Part shown: in pieces, positions 38,738 to 50,374 of the stretch
Layout of the letters: the number at the start of each line of letters is the position of its first letter
How positions within the stretch are numbered: the stretch's first letter is position 1
NCBI RefSeq assembly: GCF_001949145.1
Contig: NW_019091427.1
Location: 697,136-761,135, forward strand
Direction of reading: 5' to 3'
DNA from: Acanthaster planci
Taxonomy: Eukaryota; Echinodermata; Asteroidea; Valvatida; Acanthasteridae
DNA length: 64,000 bases
The notes under the pieces: generated by a model
Told to the model about the DNA's origin: nothing
The model's input: only the letters and a program-made list of their open reading frames with translations
Databases searched by the model: none
Translations under genes and position numbers: made by a program

Positions 38738-38902
38738 CTAGTCCTCCTTGTCAGCTGATGGTGGGGGTCCGGTGAGGCTCCGTCTGGTCTTGGAGGTGCT
38801 GTGGGCCATCTTCTGGACAGTGTAGATAGTCAAATGTACGGTCAGTAAGGCTATACCGACTGACAGAAGCTTATGCTTGGCCACCCAGACTGGAAGTTTC
38901 AT
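38738..38902 (-). CDS. Upstream ORF 2 of the MKKS transcript (54 residues)
   Basis: Complete ORF MKLPVWVAKHKLLSVGIALL... within exon 38715-38927 (acceptor CCCCCTAG, donor CAAG|GTGAAA). It has a positively charged start, one hydrophobic segment (about residues 11-29) and a Lys/Arg- and Pro-rich tail. The exon lies directly upstream of the MKKS start exon. Human MKKS mRNA has upstream ORFs encoding small mitochondrial membrane proteins (uMKKS1/2); position, size and layout agree. Mitochondrial targeting here is inferred. Confidence 0.75.
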   Translation of the reverse strand: MKLPVWVAKHKLLSVGIALLTVHLTIYTVQKMAHSTSKTRRSLTGPPPSADKED

Positions 38903-39698
38903 GCTTGCAACGAGTATGTACAAAAACCTAGGGGGAAAAAAGAAAAAAAGTGCGTGCATGATTACTGTAGGCCCATTTTTATTTTTAACAACTTTGCAAG
39001 TAACTGGTGAATCATGACAAAAGAATGCCTTTTTGTCACTGATTGTTGGAATAGTTTGTGACTAGCCTTGCGACTGCACAACTTGTAAATGGGTAATTTT
39101 TCCAAAATTAGAGGTCCATTTTTTTTCGCGTCCCTGTCACATCTGACATATGATTTTGTGAGTTCAGAACACATTTTTTAATTTCCAAGAGTGATGAATT
39201 AATGCCATTACCAGCCAAACGAACAGTAATTTGTTTGAAATCAATTCCGGTGATATTTCCATGTCAAATAACAAAGGTCAGGTGCAACAGGGTTCACATT
39301 GCAATACCAAACAGTCACGCACTATAGAGTATGCAAAACGGAAGACACCTGTTTAACTCAAATGGGCTCCAACACAAATGTACTTCAAGAAAAGCCATCA
39401 ACATGTACCGTTCTGGAAAAAATCTGCCATTGTAAAAACATGAAAGGTCTGCTTCTTCCCATTATCAAAAAAATCCCAGATGAGAAAAAGTTTTGCTTTC
39501 ACTTGGCCTCGATTCTATACACGTTAAATCATATCTGCACATATGTCTTGCCTTTCTAATTTACGTATGTGGAAGATTGTTTCAAAACAAGAATGGAAAG
39601 ATTTCATGATAAAGGATATTAACCGATCCCACAGAGCGATTGGGTGAATGCCCAGTTTGACTGATCACGCCTAGCATATACACACCTTGGATTCAATG

Positions 39699-39896
39699 CT
39701 ATTTGGTCTTGTCTGCAGCTGCCTGGCTAGCCTGTTTGGCTCGCTTGCTCTTGTAGTAAGCAGGAGTGATGTCCAAGGTCTTACGGGTGGGGTTGAAGGT
39801 TGGACTTCTGGCTATGTAGTACCAGCCGGTGTGAATTGCTGCAAGACCGACGATACCAACTAGGAGAACCCTGTAGCGACTGAAGAAGTTCATCAT
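39699..39896 (-). CDS. Upstream ORF 1 of the MKKS transcript (65 residues)
   Basis: Complete ORF MMNFFSRYRVLLVGIVGLAA... within exon 39686-39919 (acceptor GTTCCAG, donor CCAAG|GTGTGT). Its hydrophobic segment (about 10-27) follows Arg residues, then comes a Lys-rich tail ending AADKTK. The open frame continues upstream of the acceptor, but that part is intronic by splice context. With ORF 2 it forms a serial arrangement ahead of MKKS. The two ORFs share (R/K)x(R/K)(V/L)L.VGI..L...H and so look like paralogues. Confidence 0.75.
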   Translation of the reverse strand: MMNFFSRYRVLLVGIVGLAAIHTGWYYIARSPTFNPTRKTLDITPAYYKSKRAKQASQAAADKTK

Positions 39897-40559
39897 GAAG
39901 GATGACAGATGATGCTCTGCTGGAACAGACCAAAATACATGTATTAATACATATACAACCATGGAAAAGGCCAACAAGCACCGACAAGTTACTTCTGCTC
40001 TGTACTTCAATGATTAACATTAACACACAACAAAGAGTTGAGGGCATGTTGGAAATTTGATATTTATATCCGAATTTTTGATCATTGAAGGTAGAAAAGT
40101 TAAATACTGCATTACAGAGGGTTTGCACGGCTGAAACCTCGCAGGACAGTGCGGTTGATCCACAGTGTATCTCACCCTTCACACTGATGATTGACTAGTA
40201 CAGTCCAATGCCCCACGGGGTGAATGAAACCATGAAACATTGTTTCCAAACGCTTGCCCTGACAACTCACCACTGCAGTTTAAACAACAGTTTAATCAAG
40301 CACACAGGAATTCATGGCACAAAAGGAAGAAAATAAACAAACAAATGAACAATTTTTTCTGATTTGAAAGCCACACTTCATCATATTCATGTGGACCTAC
40401 TGGGTGTCTTCCTAGCTCTTCAATGATGTAACAGGCGGTCTGGTACCTTGCTCTCACACCAAATATATGATTGAGCATGAGTGCAGAAAGATTTTTGCCT
40501 GGCTATTGTTATCTTCACCGACCATGCGACAAGACCGTATATACAAGACCGCGCTAAAC

Positions 40560-40678
40560 TAAGGCTGCATCCGAATCTCTTGTCTAGAGCTAGGACTTTA
40601 CTCCATTGGAAATGCGTGGAGACGCACAGACAATAGACCCAGCCATAGCTCTGGAAGCCCGTTTTGGACACGGCCTTA
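40560..40678. mobile_element. MITE-like element, TAAGGC..TCCGAA ends (copy 2)
   Basis: Inverted relative of the element at 25539-25662. It starts TAAGGCTGCATCCGAA and ends TTTTGGACACGGCCTTA. It lies in the MKKS/SLX4IP upstream region. Confidence 0.7.
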
Positions 40679-41284
40679 ATTTAGTCTAAGTTTTCGATGA
40701 ACTGGGAAGACGGCATGGCAATGTGAATTTTGATGAATGTCAGATGAAAAATTACAATCGCAATGAACCGGCATGGTCGAGAAATGCACCATTATTTGAA
40801 GGTACGTTAAATTTCGATTGTCAAGAGTCGCTGTCAAAAGTGGGCAACGCGCATTCGCGTACACGTAAACATGGTAAACTGTTCTCGTGTGCCGAAAACC
40901 CAGCCCAGCCTACGTACATGTACGTACATGTACGGGTTTGGAAGGACAAAAGTATAGACGACAAGGGACAAGTTGTCCATATTCGCACGATGTCACGTGG
41001 AATGAGCCTAATAGTTAAAGATTTGACCCTCACATATCCTGGAAAGTCTAGCAGGAGAGGTTTTGAGGATTTCACAATAGGTTCTGCCCAGCCACCACTG
41101 AGTGGGTCTTGATCCTCCATGATCAGTGTCAATCATTCCTAAAAGTTTGAGTAAAGTGTCAATATGTGTCAGCCCAATGGTTTGTTACAACTTTGTACTG
41201 GATATTTGCGAAGGTTCCTGACAACAGTGGCTAGGGAGTTAGCATTCATAGAGATGCCGTTGGCTTCCTAATCCTAGGGTTTTG

Positions 41285-41480
41285 ATAGTCAGGTTAGCGT
41301 AGTGTTTCTTTCCTTGCCTTCCACCTCTGCGGTCTGGGTTCGAATCCGGCTCGGTCCACGTGTGGATTGCGTTTTCAGTCCCTATCTGAGTGCGTGGGTT
41401 TTCCCCGAAATTTTCATAGGGCTACAACAATTCCCCACACATAGATGCCACTGTTATAATTGCTTGGATTATTGTACATG
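41285..41480 (+). repeat. tRNA-derived SINE-like sequence
   Basis: Contains 'ggttagcgtagtg' followed by a B-box-like GGTTCGAATCC (41337-41347). A conserved-looking body follows ('ggattgcgttttcagtccct', 'tgcgtgggttttccc'), reminiscent of SINE central domains. It is not a foldable functional tRNA. Confidence 0.5.
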
Positions 41481-42077
41481 TACAGTGGGAAAGATTCCTT
41501 GGGTGAGAATTCCACATAGGGAATTATCATCTATGTTTCCCTACCTTTACTTATTAAAGCAACGGCATTGCCTAAGAAGTCCAAATCAGCCTGGAGTAAT
41601 TGAGGTATTCTCATAGCTATAGCTATACTGTAGGGTTGGTGCTGGATGTTCAGTGGGTTTGCTACAGAAGTGCTACAAATCCAGGGTAGAGCCATGTAGT
41701 AGGCCCCTGCTGGTCAGCGCGGGAGACCGGTTGCCGCAACATCAGCACCCTAGCGTTTTCTGAGTCTCATTGTTTTTGTGTGTTTCGGGGTTAATGCCAG
41801 ACAGGACAGACGGTGTGATAATAAATGGCCAACAGCCACAAAAACCCAAGTAGAAGACTTTGCAGTGTCATTTGTCAGCGTTACAAAGACCTACGTGCAT
41901 AGAGGCAATTGATGTTACAATACTTACAATTTTTAAGACCCATCTCATTGGGTTTGTGCAGTGTTTGTCATCAAGTGGCATCCATATGTGGAACTCCTTC
42001 AGTTAACAGACAGGGATGCTTTTTTGTTATCAAACTCAACCACTTTATTCAACCTTCTTTTCTTTTTAAATGACCAG

Positions 42078-45000
42078 TTAGGGAAGATGTTGGTCTCCCT
42101 CGACCTGTGCATCCTAAATGAGGAGAGAAATGACGGCTGGTTTCAAGACAGACACCGACAGGTAAAACAGAGAAAAAATTTTAAAGCTCTTTAGGGAAGA
42201 ATGGAAGAAAAAAAGGAAGTGGGCAGGAATGTTATGTCCGGACTATAGCATCTGTTCGAACCGTAGTTCGGGACAGCAGGCTAGACCAACTAGTCAACAA
42301 ATTTCCACAGGAAATGCCGTCAACCTTCTACTGTATTTTGTGTGGCCCGCATTCAACATCATGCATCAAAACCATATCAAACTGGTGTTTTGTCCATGAC
42401 TAAAACAAAAACTAGATAGTACTTGTATCAATCAATGTACAGAATGACAATATGTATGTTTGGAGTGACAAAGGCATAAGCTATGGCACACACTGGCACA
42501 CGGTACCATACATGTAGTTGGCTGGCCCAAATGTGTACCATACATGTAGTTGGGACAATCTAGACTACCTGTGTATATTTTTGCCCATCTCGAGACCCAA
42601 CCCCACTGTAGTTAGGACAGATGCTAGAGTACAGATTCCATACATACATGTATTTTTTGTTTTACATTCATTGCAGATTTGTACGTTTATTTGCAGACAG
42701 TTTCAATACATTAACAGTTTTTGTGATTTGCAGTAGTAATCTGCTTTTGTAATATTCTTTGAATAAGATAAATGATACAGAAACTCAACAGAGGGGGAAG
42801 TTTCAACCACAGAGGATGTCGAAACACGCAGCGATTCCCAGTGTTGAAGCACAGTGGACACTTAAATGCTGCATATACATGCAGTGTCATGTGACGTCTG
42901 TACTCGTCTGCATGCTTCAGTGATTCCTAGTGAGTCTGCACACACACCCAGGCTCATCCAAGTACATAGAGGTGCCCCCCCCATTGGATCTGCAACCAAA
43001 TCTGTGCTGTCCTTAAAAAAGGGGAACCACTATTTTTCTGTTCTTTAACTTTTAGGAAACGGTTGCCTTATTGCAAGATGTAGTTGCTGACAGGATCGGT
43101 GATTTTTATGCCAAGAAGCGAGCAGCGAGGGTAAAGAGGGATGAGAAGGAAGGAAATCCCAAGGCAGAGCAGCCCAAGATGCTCCAGGGTAGGCGCTCAT
43201 CCAGCAAAGGGTCAAGGAAGCCTGCCAACCCTACCCCATCTCAGCTTCCCCTTCCTCGCTCTCCCCCTCAAAATAAATGTTGAACAAACCTCACCCCTGA
43301 CCTCTCCCCCCAAAAAGAACGCATGCTGTCACATGCCCACATTTGTTTTATATACTTACCTTCTTGGGACATTCCTTTGTTTTTATCAAGTTAAGAAAGC
43401 TAAAAAGGTATACCCATTTTTCTCTCACTATAAACACTCCTTCAATTTGTTTAAGTTATTTTCCAGAATTTACTGTGTAGTTGTTTCTTCTTTTGCAGGT
43501 AACACGGTGAAGATTGGTTTCAAGTTCACCAAGAAGCCAGTCACCCAACGATGCCTTTTAATGAGTAAATCCAGCTTTCACCATTAATTCACAATCCAAG
43601 AAAAAGGACACAGAAGTTGTTGGGGATACCAGATATACGCCGCGAGCGGAACCAAGAGAGGGCGCAATTTTTCTAACAATTGACACCCTTTGCTGGCAAC
43701 TGCACTTCACTGGTTCACAAACAACTATGAAATGAATGCATTACGGTCACATGGCTACCTTCATAATGAACTCCAGCAATGGGTTCATGAATCCATCCGT
43801 AGAACTTAGGATATGGCCTTGGCCACACCACCTTGTTACTCTCACTTGTCTCTCTTACCCAGGAGTGTAAATGGTACCTGTGAGTGCAGAGAGGGTTTTT
43901 GTGGGTGATAAATATGGTAGCAGGTGAAATGGTTGCACCCATGTTGTACACACCCTGGGCAGTTGAGATGGTGCATTGAAATGTTTCTAGGTCAAGTGAG
44001 CAAGGATAGTGTGGTGTTAAGGGCATGTTGAGCCCGTTGATACTGAAATGCCTAAAATGCATTGAAATGCATTGTACATGTATAGAGTTCCTTGACTTTG
44101 AAATGCTTTAATACATTGTACACAAAGCACACAAAGTCCACAGCTTGTTTAGAGCTCAGGAAGATTATATCAACTACATGGTTGACCAAATGCCTCAGTT
44201 GAATAGTGGATCCCTACATAACTTAAATGCCTGTACGCCATTTTATCTAGAGCCTAAGTTTGAGACCGTCATACTCTTCCCGGAGAAGCTTCATGTCTAT
44301 GTCTGTGAGCACCATCCCTCCACCGTGCTCCAAACCACTGCGCACCTGCTGCACACCGTGTACAGGGATGCTGACCCCACTGCAGTGGGGATGAGCGATT
44401 ACTTCCCGTCGGCTGCTCATGCAGGCGCAAGGAGCATGGCCAAGGTGACAACGTCGGCACGTAAGAAGAGGAACAAATTGAAGAGAATGTGAGTTTGTTC
44501 CTCCATGGATTGTTTTTCTGCTTTAGAGGGGCAAATTTTCTAGGTGCTGCTTTGAGCTGAGAATCCCTGCTACATGTAATTACAGCTGAATGGTCTATGC
44601 TGGACATTTTTACCTTTCATAGGACGGTACTGAATTTTAGCTTACTTCCATGAGTACATTGTGTGACTAAAGACTCTTCTTTAATAGGGACCCATGTGGA
44701 ATTTTGCTGCTAGTGATGTAAGGCCTAGCATCTTTTGAGGATAGTTCGTACTCCACGCAAACACATCACAAAGCAGTTGATTCCTATTGAGCCAAAGTTG
44801 AGATCTTTTTAAATAGAAAGATTTGCTGTAGCATCATTAATTTGCCTCCTAGCTCATTTTCCGTTAAAAAATACAATATCCAGACATGTTTTTCCTGAAG
44901 TTCTGCACTGTATTTTATTTCACTCGTCCACTGTATAGATTAAATAAAAAACACTCCTCTAGTAATAAAAATAAGTTAACTCTAACTTTTTTTCTCACAA

Positions 45001-47200
45001 AGTGTGAACCGACAGATAAATGCCATGCCTACAAAGAAGGAGCAACCCACCACAGAGAGAGGGCGTGATACCCTGTCTGAGGCAGCTTCAAGACGGGCAT
45101 GCCACCAGGGCCCACTTAGATCCACAGGAGAACATGTGACCGAAATAGAAGATTTGGGAAGTGATGGAATCCAGCTTGTTGAAGAGAAGGCAGACTGTGA
45201 TCCTAAAGCTTCCGAGGAACACACCACCAAGGACGATGAGATCTTGAGGTCGGGAAGACATTCCAACTTGACAACTGGTGCCAGCATCCAGGAGCAAGCC
45301 AAGAAGAGGAAAAGGAACAGGGACTGGGATCAGAAGGAGGTCACATGCAGTCGACAAGCACCATCACACACAGCCTCTTCTGCTTCAGACACAAAAACTT
45401 GGGAACCGACAAAAAGACAGAGAGCTGGCGATGCTGTGAGAGGAGCAAGTATTGTCAATTTAAAAGCTATGCAAAATAGAGGAGGTCAGAGTAACTTGAA
45501 AAATGGGAATCAGGAATTGGATGTGGTACCCAGTGACGAGGATGCCGTTGCTAGGAGCCACAAGGCAACAGATATTGAGAAGGTGGATCTTGGGGATGAA
45601 ATGGTAGACCTGTGTGCAGATGAGGTATTTTCGGATGGCGATGTGGATTGCATCAGCAATATCATTTCAGATGCCGAGTAAGTCCTTTCTGTGTCATGTT
45701 ACTTCATGTTGTTGAAGGGTCTTGTGGATATCAGTCAGTTCAAATTCTACTTAAAATAAATTGAACCCTCTGTTAATGACCATATCACATCCTGTTTTGA
45801 TTTTTGTGCTTCCCTTAGAGGTGTGAGTAAACTCAGCTGCCTTCATTTGCAGCGACTCACGAGAAAGAACAGAAGATACCTCAAGGAAATCTTCATTGGA
45901 AAGGTGAAATAAAAAAGATTTTTCACTGTTACTGTGCTGCATTGTTAATTTAAGCAGTTCGGATTTTGACTCTGGCAACCCCCAACCGTACCAAACCACG
46001 CTTGTCTGCCACCAGAAGTTTATTTTCACACTTCGAGGATGGCAGAAGCAATGTTTGTAAATTGTCCAGCCCAAGGACATGAATGTCACTATCTGCTTGA
46101 TAGATCCAATTTTGTCCCACACGCTAGTACCATATCATGTTATTTCTTACCAGACAACAGTGCTTTACATAAAATAGTTACATTTGATTACATGTACGTG
46201 TCACTGTTCATCATGTTCATTGTACAAAGTGTCATTACCGCAACAAGTAACCTTTTCCTGTGATAAAGTAGCCACTCTCATGTCGACTTCTGTTTTCTTT
46301 TCCAGCGGCCTTGCAAGAGGCATGCCAATTATAAACAAGGCGGTTCCACCCGAGGTAAGCACTTACAGTTTCTGTGTAATGTAATTTGACTATATCTATA
46401 ACATATATTGGTTAATAACCAACTACAACTTATAGAAAGGAAATTCATGACAGGATAGTGTCTTCAACTTTGGCGTCCGAGAAGGGTCTGCACTATACCA
46501 CAAACAGATTGGTAAAAACATTGATCTCGTATTAATGCTGGTCCAGTTTCAATTCATTATACCAGCCAATTTGGCGTATGAGGCTTGGTATGGCCCATAC
46601 ACAGAGGATCAAGTGGACTGCGTCATGAATGAGCTCGTCAAAGTCTACTGTTCTAGCCACAACAAGGTAGGTCTGTGCACTGTGTCTTGCAGAACTAGCC
46701 ACTGGCTTTAATATAATAGGGGATTGACAGTTTTCTTTCAATATTTCCGTTACTGAACTCTGTACCTTTGTTAAAGAGTACCGTAAATATGTGTTTAAAA
46801 GGTATTGATACGAGAACCAGCAAATGAAACAAATGTACATACTCTATTCGTACAGCACTTCCTGGTTCTAAACGACACCACACTTTGGTACTCAGTATAC
46901 TATTGTAAAGCTTTTGTTCTGCCTAATCCTGAACTCTTCAGAAGTCCACCCTTAAGCTCATTTTGTGTTAACAGGTCACATACAGTATTTCTAGTTCTCA
47001 TTTTTTTTCTTTTTAACCGATCCGTTTCTTAGTATTTTGACTATGTCAGCAAAGTGCTCTTACCCGAAGCCTTAACCAAGATCTGCATGGACGTGCTTCA
47101 CATCCCACTGGAGGAAGCTCAGGCCATACTGGAGAAGACCCCTCTTTGCGGGGATGCCACCATGCTTGGAAGTAGATACCGAGGGGGCGTGGCACACTAG
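42078..47200 (+). CDS. SLX4IP: SLX4-interacting protein orthologue with C-terminal extension (5' end incomplete)
   Basis: Exons 42078-42161, 43056-43188, 43499-43564, 44251-44488, 45003-45677, 45853-45903, 46306-46354, 46454-46666, 47033-47200; every junction is GT-AG and phase-consistent. The 558 visible residues lack only the first exon; the start may be the Met at 42087-42089 or lie upstream. The N-terminal domain matches human SLX4IP: SLDLCILNEERNDGWF, LLQDVVADRIGDFYAKK, VKIGFKFTKKP, VILFPEKLHVYV, MSDYFPSAA, RNKLKRIVNR. A disordered acidic/basic region follows (exon 45003-45677). SLX4IP binds SLX4-XPF/ERCC1 and influences telomere recombination in the nucleus. Residues about 433-558 form an extra folded-looking segment absent from the human protein (408 residues). 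It is head to head with MKKS. Confidence 0.85.
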
Positions 47201-50200
47201 GAGTACTCTCCACAATTAATCTTTCAGGGTGCTCTCCCCCCCATTGGTCAAATGTGGAGGACCACCAGTCGGTGACCACTGCTTGATATCTCTGGAAACT
47301 GATGTGCACAGAATGTAATCCCAGTACCAGGCAAAAATGGACCAGTGGTTGACAAATACTTGTCTGGAATTCACCTCTTGTCAGATGCGAAGACCACAGT
47401 GCCATGCATAGTATTTAGTTGGTGGGTAAGCCTTCTGTGTTTAATTAATGGAAAAAAGTATGAGAAATGCGGAGTCACCACCAAGTACTGGATCATCACT
47501 GAAAAGACAAATGGACAGGCACAGATGGCGAGCAATATGCCATGTGATGGAGAATTCATGGTAATTTCACATGAAAGGAAGCTTCAATGTCTATACATTA
47601 GATGTACAATGTATGGTTACTTAGCAAACACTCAACTTGCTGCACTTTTGGCCAATCTTAGCGTAACTGTGTGGTCATGTGGTACATTGATGTCAGTTGA
47701 TCAGGCCCTATTACAACGAGGGTCAATGACGACCATCATTTTTGGCTTGGTCCACCCATTAACCCTTACCCCATAGGATGTATGTAAAATCATGAAATCG
47801 GAGGATTTGGAACTGTTGCGGTTAATCAACTCTTGCTGTGGTGGTAACTGATGCATGATGACCGGTCTGTGACCGCAAAATCTCACCAGCCCTGTGGGGC
47901 GTGTTTTTCTTCTTTGTTGAATGCACCATTGGAATAGAGTTTTGTGCACTGTTAACAAGTATCAGTGGTCATGACTTCAGAAGCTGCAGATTTTTGCTGT
48001 AAAGTTTTGAATGATGTTTATGTTGGAAGAGTGGGGAAAAGGAGAGAAAAGGCAATCTCTGTCCAACAAGGGATATGACTACTTAAATGTTACTGATGTT
48101 AAATCTTGCTCATGAAAAAAGTTAATTTTCTCAGTCAGTTGGATGTGTTTTTCATCTTTGAACATAAAAAATACAACTCATTTGGATATTTCAAAATATA
48201 AATACCAGATTTTTCAAAAGATTACTGTCGCCCTATGTAGAGTTTAACAAAACTGTGAAAAGTAAACATTTTATAAACATCAGCTTTATTCTTCCTTAAA
48301 CTTCAAGCTTCCAAGTTTTCCAAAACTGTTCACATTTTATAGAAATTCAAATCATTGTTTGCATGTTTCCTTCCTACATCATGTATACTAAGTTAAGTTT
48401 TGGCTTGTGTTAAAACGAATATTGTTTCCTCATTTGTAACATTATTTTGGGGGTTCTCTACGTTTTCAAGTAAGATGCCCGTTTCAGTAGAATCCTAACA
48501 TTTGTGTACAAGGATGAGCTATCTCATTTTAAAATGTATTCTGTAGACAAACTATCACATGAACAAACCAGAAACAAACAGGTTTTCCTGCATTTAAAAT
48601 TTATTAAAACTTATTTTGAATATTAAATAAATTTTCACCAATAAGAAATTATGTATCAAAATGAATTTTTAATCTTTAATACTCATGATTGATAGTTCTT
48701 GTCAGTAATTTTCCCATCTGTTCTCTCTGTTTATCTGAAGTACACAAACACAATTTTTCCAATTGTATGCGTGTCGAAGACATGTACCCATCACTTCATG
48801 TCCCACTTTTGACAGGTCATTGAACCTCAACGGACATGATTCAATTACCAATTCTCTTGAACACTGACCTGTGGCACAGATTTCAAAACATCACATAAAT
48901 GTGGCCCACTCTATCAAAAATAAGACTCCTCAGGGCAAGAATCTGCTAAAATTAATTCAAATACAGGAACTTCAGATATCCACAGAAGGTTAACCTAAAC
49001 CGTGCTCAATCTAACCATAGAGCTACAAAACAGAACTTGATATGATTTACAATAGACCTCGGCGTTTTGGATTGTGTAAAAATCAATGCAAACATACAAT
49101 ATGGAGGGAAAAAAAGGACAGATCCACTGTTGAGACAACACACAGTACTAAGGCTTCATATGACTTTCTGTGCAGTACATTCACTGTTTGTGCGGAAGCT
49201 GAGATACTTCAGCTGGGAAACTTTTGCACAGAATTCAACACAGTGGTATAACGACACCAAGAACATGTACAAGGATTTCAGGAGGGCTCTGGGTAAGAGT
49301 TGGCATGTCAATGTATAGTCAGACTGCCGACTGCATTTGAACTTCATGCCTTAAATCTTGCTCTTACTAGAAATCTGACATTTGTGTAGCAAGATACCTT
49401 GGGTGTGATTTTAGTGGCTCTTTACAGCAAAATCCTGTCATTAAATGTTAAATCACTTTGTTATCACACCATTTTTCATCCAATCCTTTGAGGACAACTA
49501 GACTTGCACAGGGAATAATTAAGTGTTCAGTTCAACACCCAAAAAGCTCAAAGATCACCTTAAAAATACAAAGGTAACTTTGTAGCACTTCTTGGCGTCG
49601 AATACTGACAATTCCAGATGACCCTTGACCTTTCAACAGACTACCCACATGTTAAAAATATCCATAGAGATAAGTTGTTCATAAAGTAAACTGGAATGTT
49701 CTTCAGTGATGCCAGTACAGATCAATTCTTCCACTTGAATGTCTGAAATACGAACAGAAGACAGCACAAATATAAAATTTCAGATGTCTCCTTTCACCAA
49801 CTTTATGCTGGATTTAAGGTCAGGTACAGTGCCAGTAAAAGATGAGCAATTGTTGCTTTCATGTGCTCTTTTAAAGTCCATGTTTTATGAATTTCTTTTG
49901 TGAACTCTGTGGTTTTAGATTCACCTCACAAACTTCATACCCAACATATGCAGGTACGTGGTGCTTTGACCAATGAATGATAAATCTTTCTCACCAAGCA
50001 CAGATCTCTCTGCTTGTTCGTGTACACGCGACACAGTACGTGAGAATTCATTCCACAATTTTATGGTGTCTTTGCAAAAGTGTACTGAGCACACAATGTC
50101 GTCAGTGTTCAAGGGTCACCTCAATCCCTCGCAGGTTGTGGAGGGGGATCTTGTACAGACTAGAAACTCTGGTACTTAAGGACGCTCCATCCTGCTCAAA

Positions 50201-50374
50201 TGTGTCTTTTTGACATCACATACGGGTTGCCAATGCAGTAGCACTTGTTATGGTGGAAGTTCTGAGGGGGATTAGGAGATGCACACATTTTTTTAAGGTA
50301 TTGAAAAAGTAAATTAACTGTTGCTTGTACACAGGCTGTGTACGAGACTTGGGGGGGGGGGTTGGCGCCAGTGG
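47201..50374. other. Convergent intergenic SLX4IP / VIPAS39
   Basis: 3' ends of two convergent genes. AT-rich, with several AATAAA words (for example about 48625). Open frames such as 47345-47776 and 49042-49318 show no domain or splice support. No gene seen. Confidence 0.45.

Larger units (their letters stand above)
39920..42077. promoter_or_regulatory. Divergent MKKS/SLX4IP upstream region
   Basis: Holds the 5' ends of both genes, whose first non-coding or short coding exons I could not place. It contains the inverted MITE at 40560-40678, a palindromic 'tacgtacatgtacgtacatgta' run at about 40911, and a SINE-like sequence at about 41285-41480. A bidirectional promoter probably lies at 40.7-41.1 kb; this is inference from gene orientation. 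No TATA box is recognised. Confidence 0.4.

Noticed and set aside
39699-40010. Longer reading of MKKS upstream ORF 1 starting MKYRAEVTC
   Set aside because: A strong splice acceptor at 39920 places that extension in the intron; the MMNFF start fits the exon.
49042-49318. Overlapping plus-strand frames between SLX4IP and VIPAS39
   Set aside because: No recognisable domain, no good start context, and located in a convergent 3' region.
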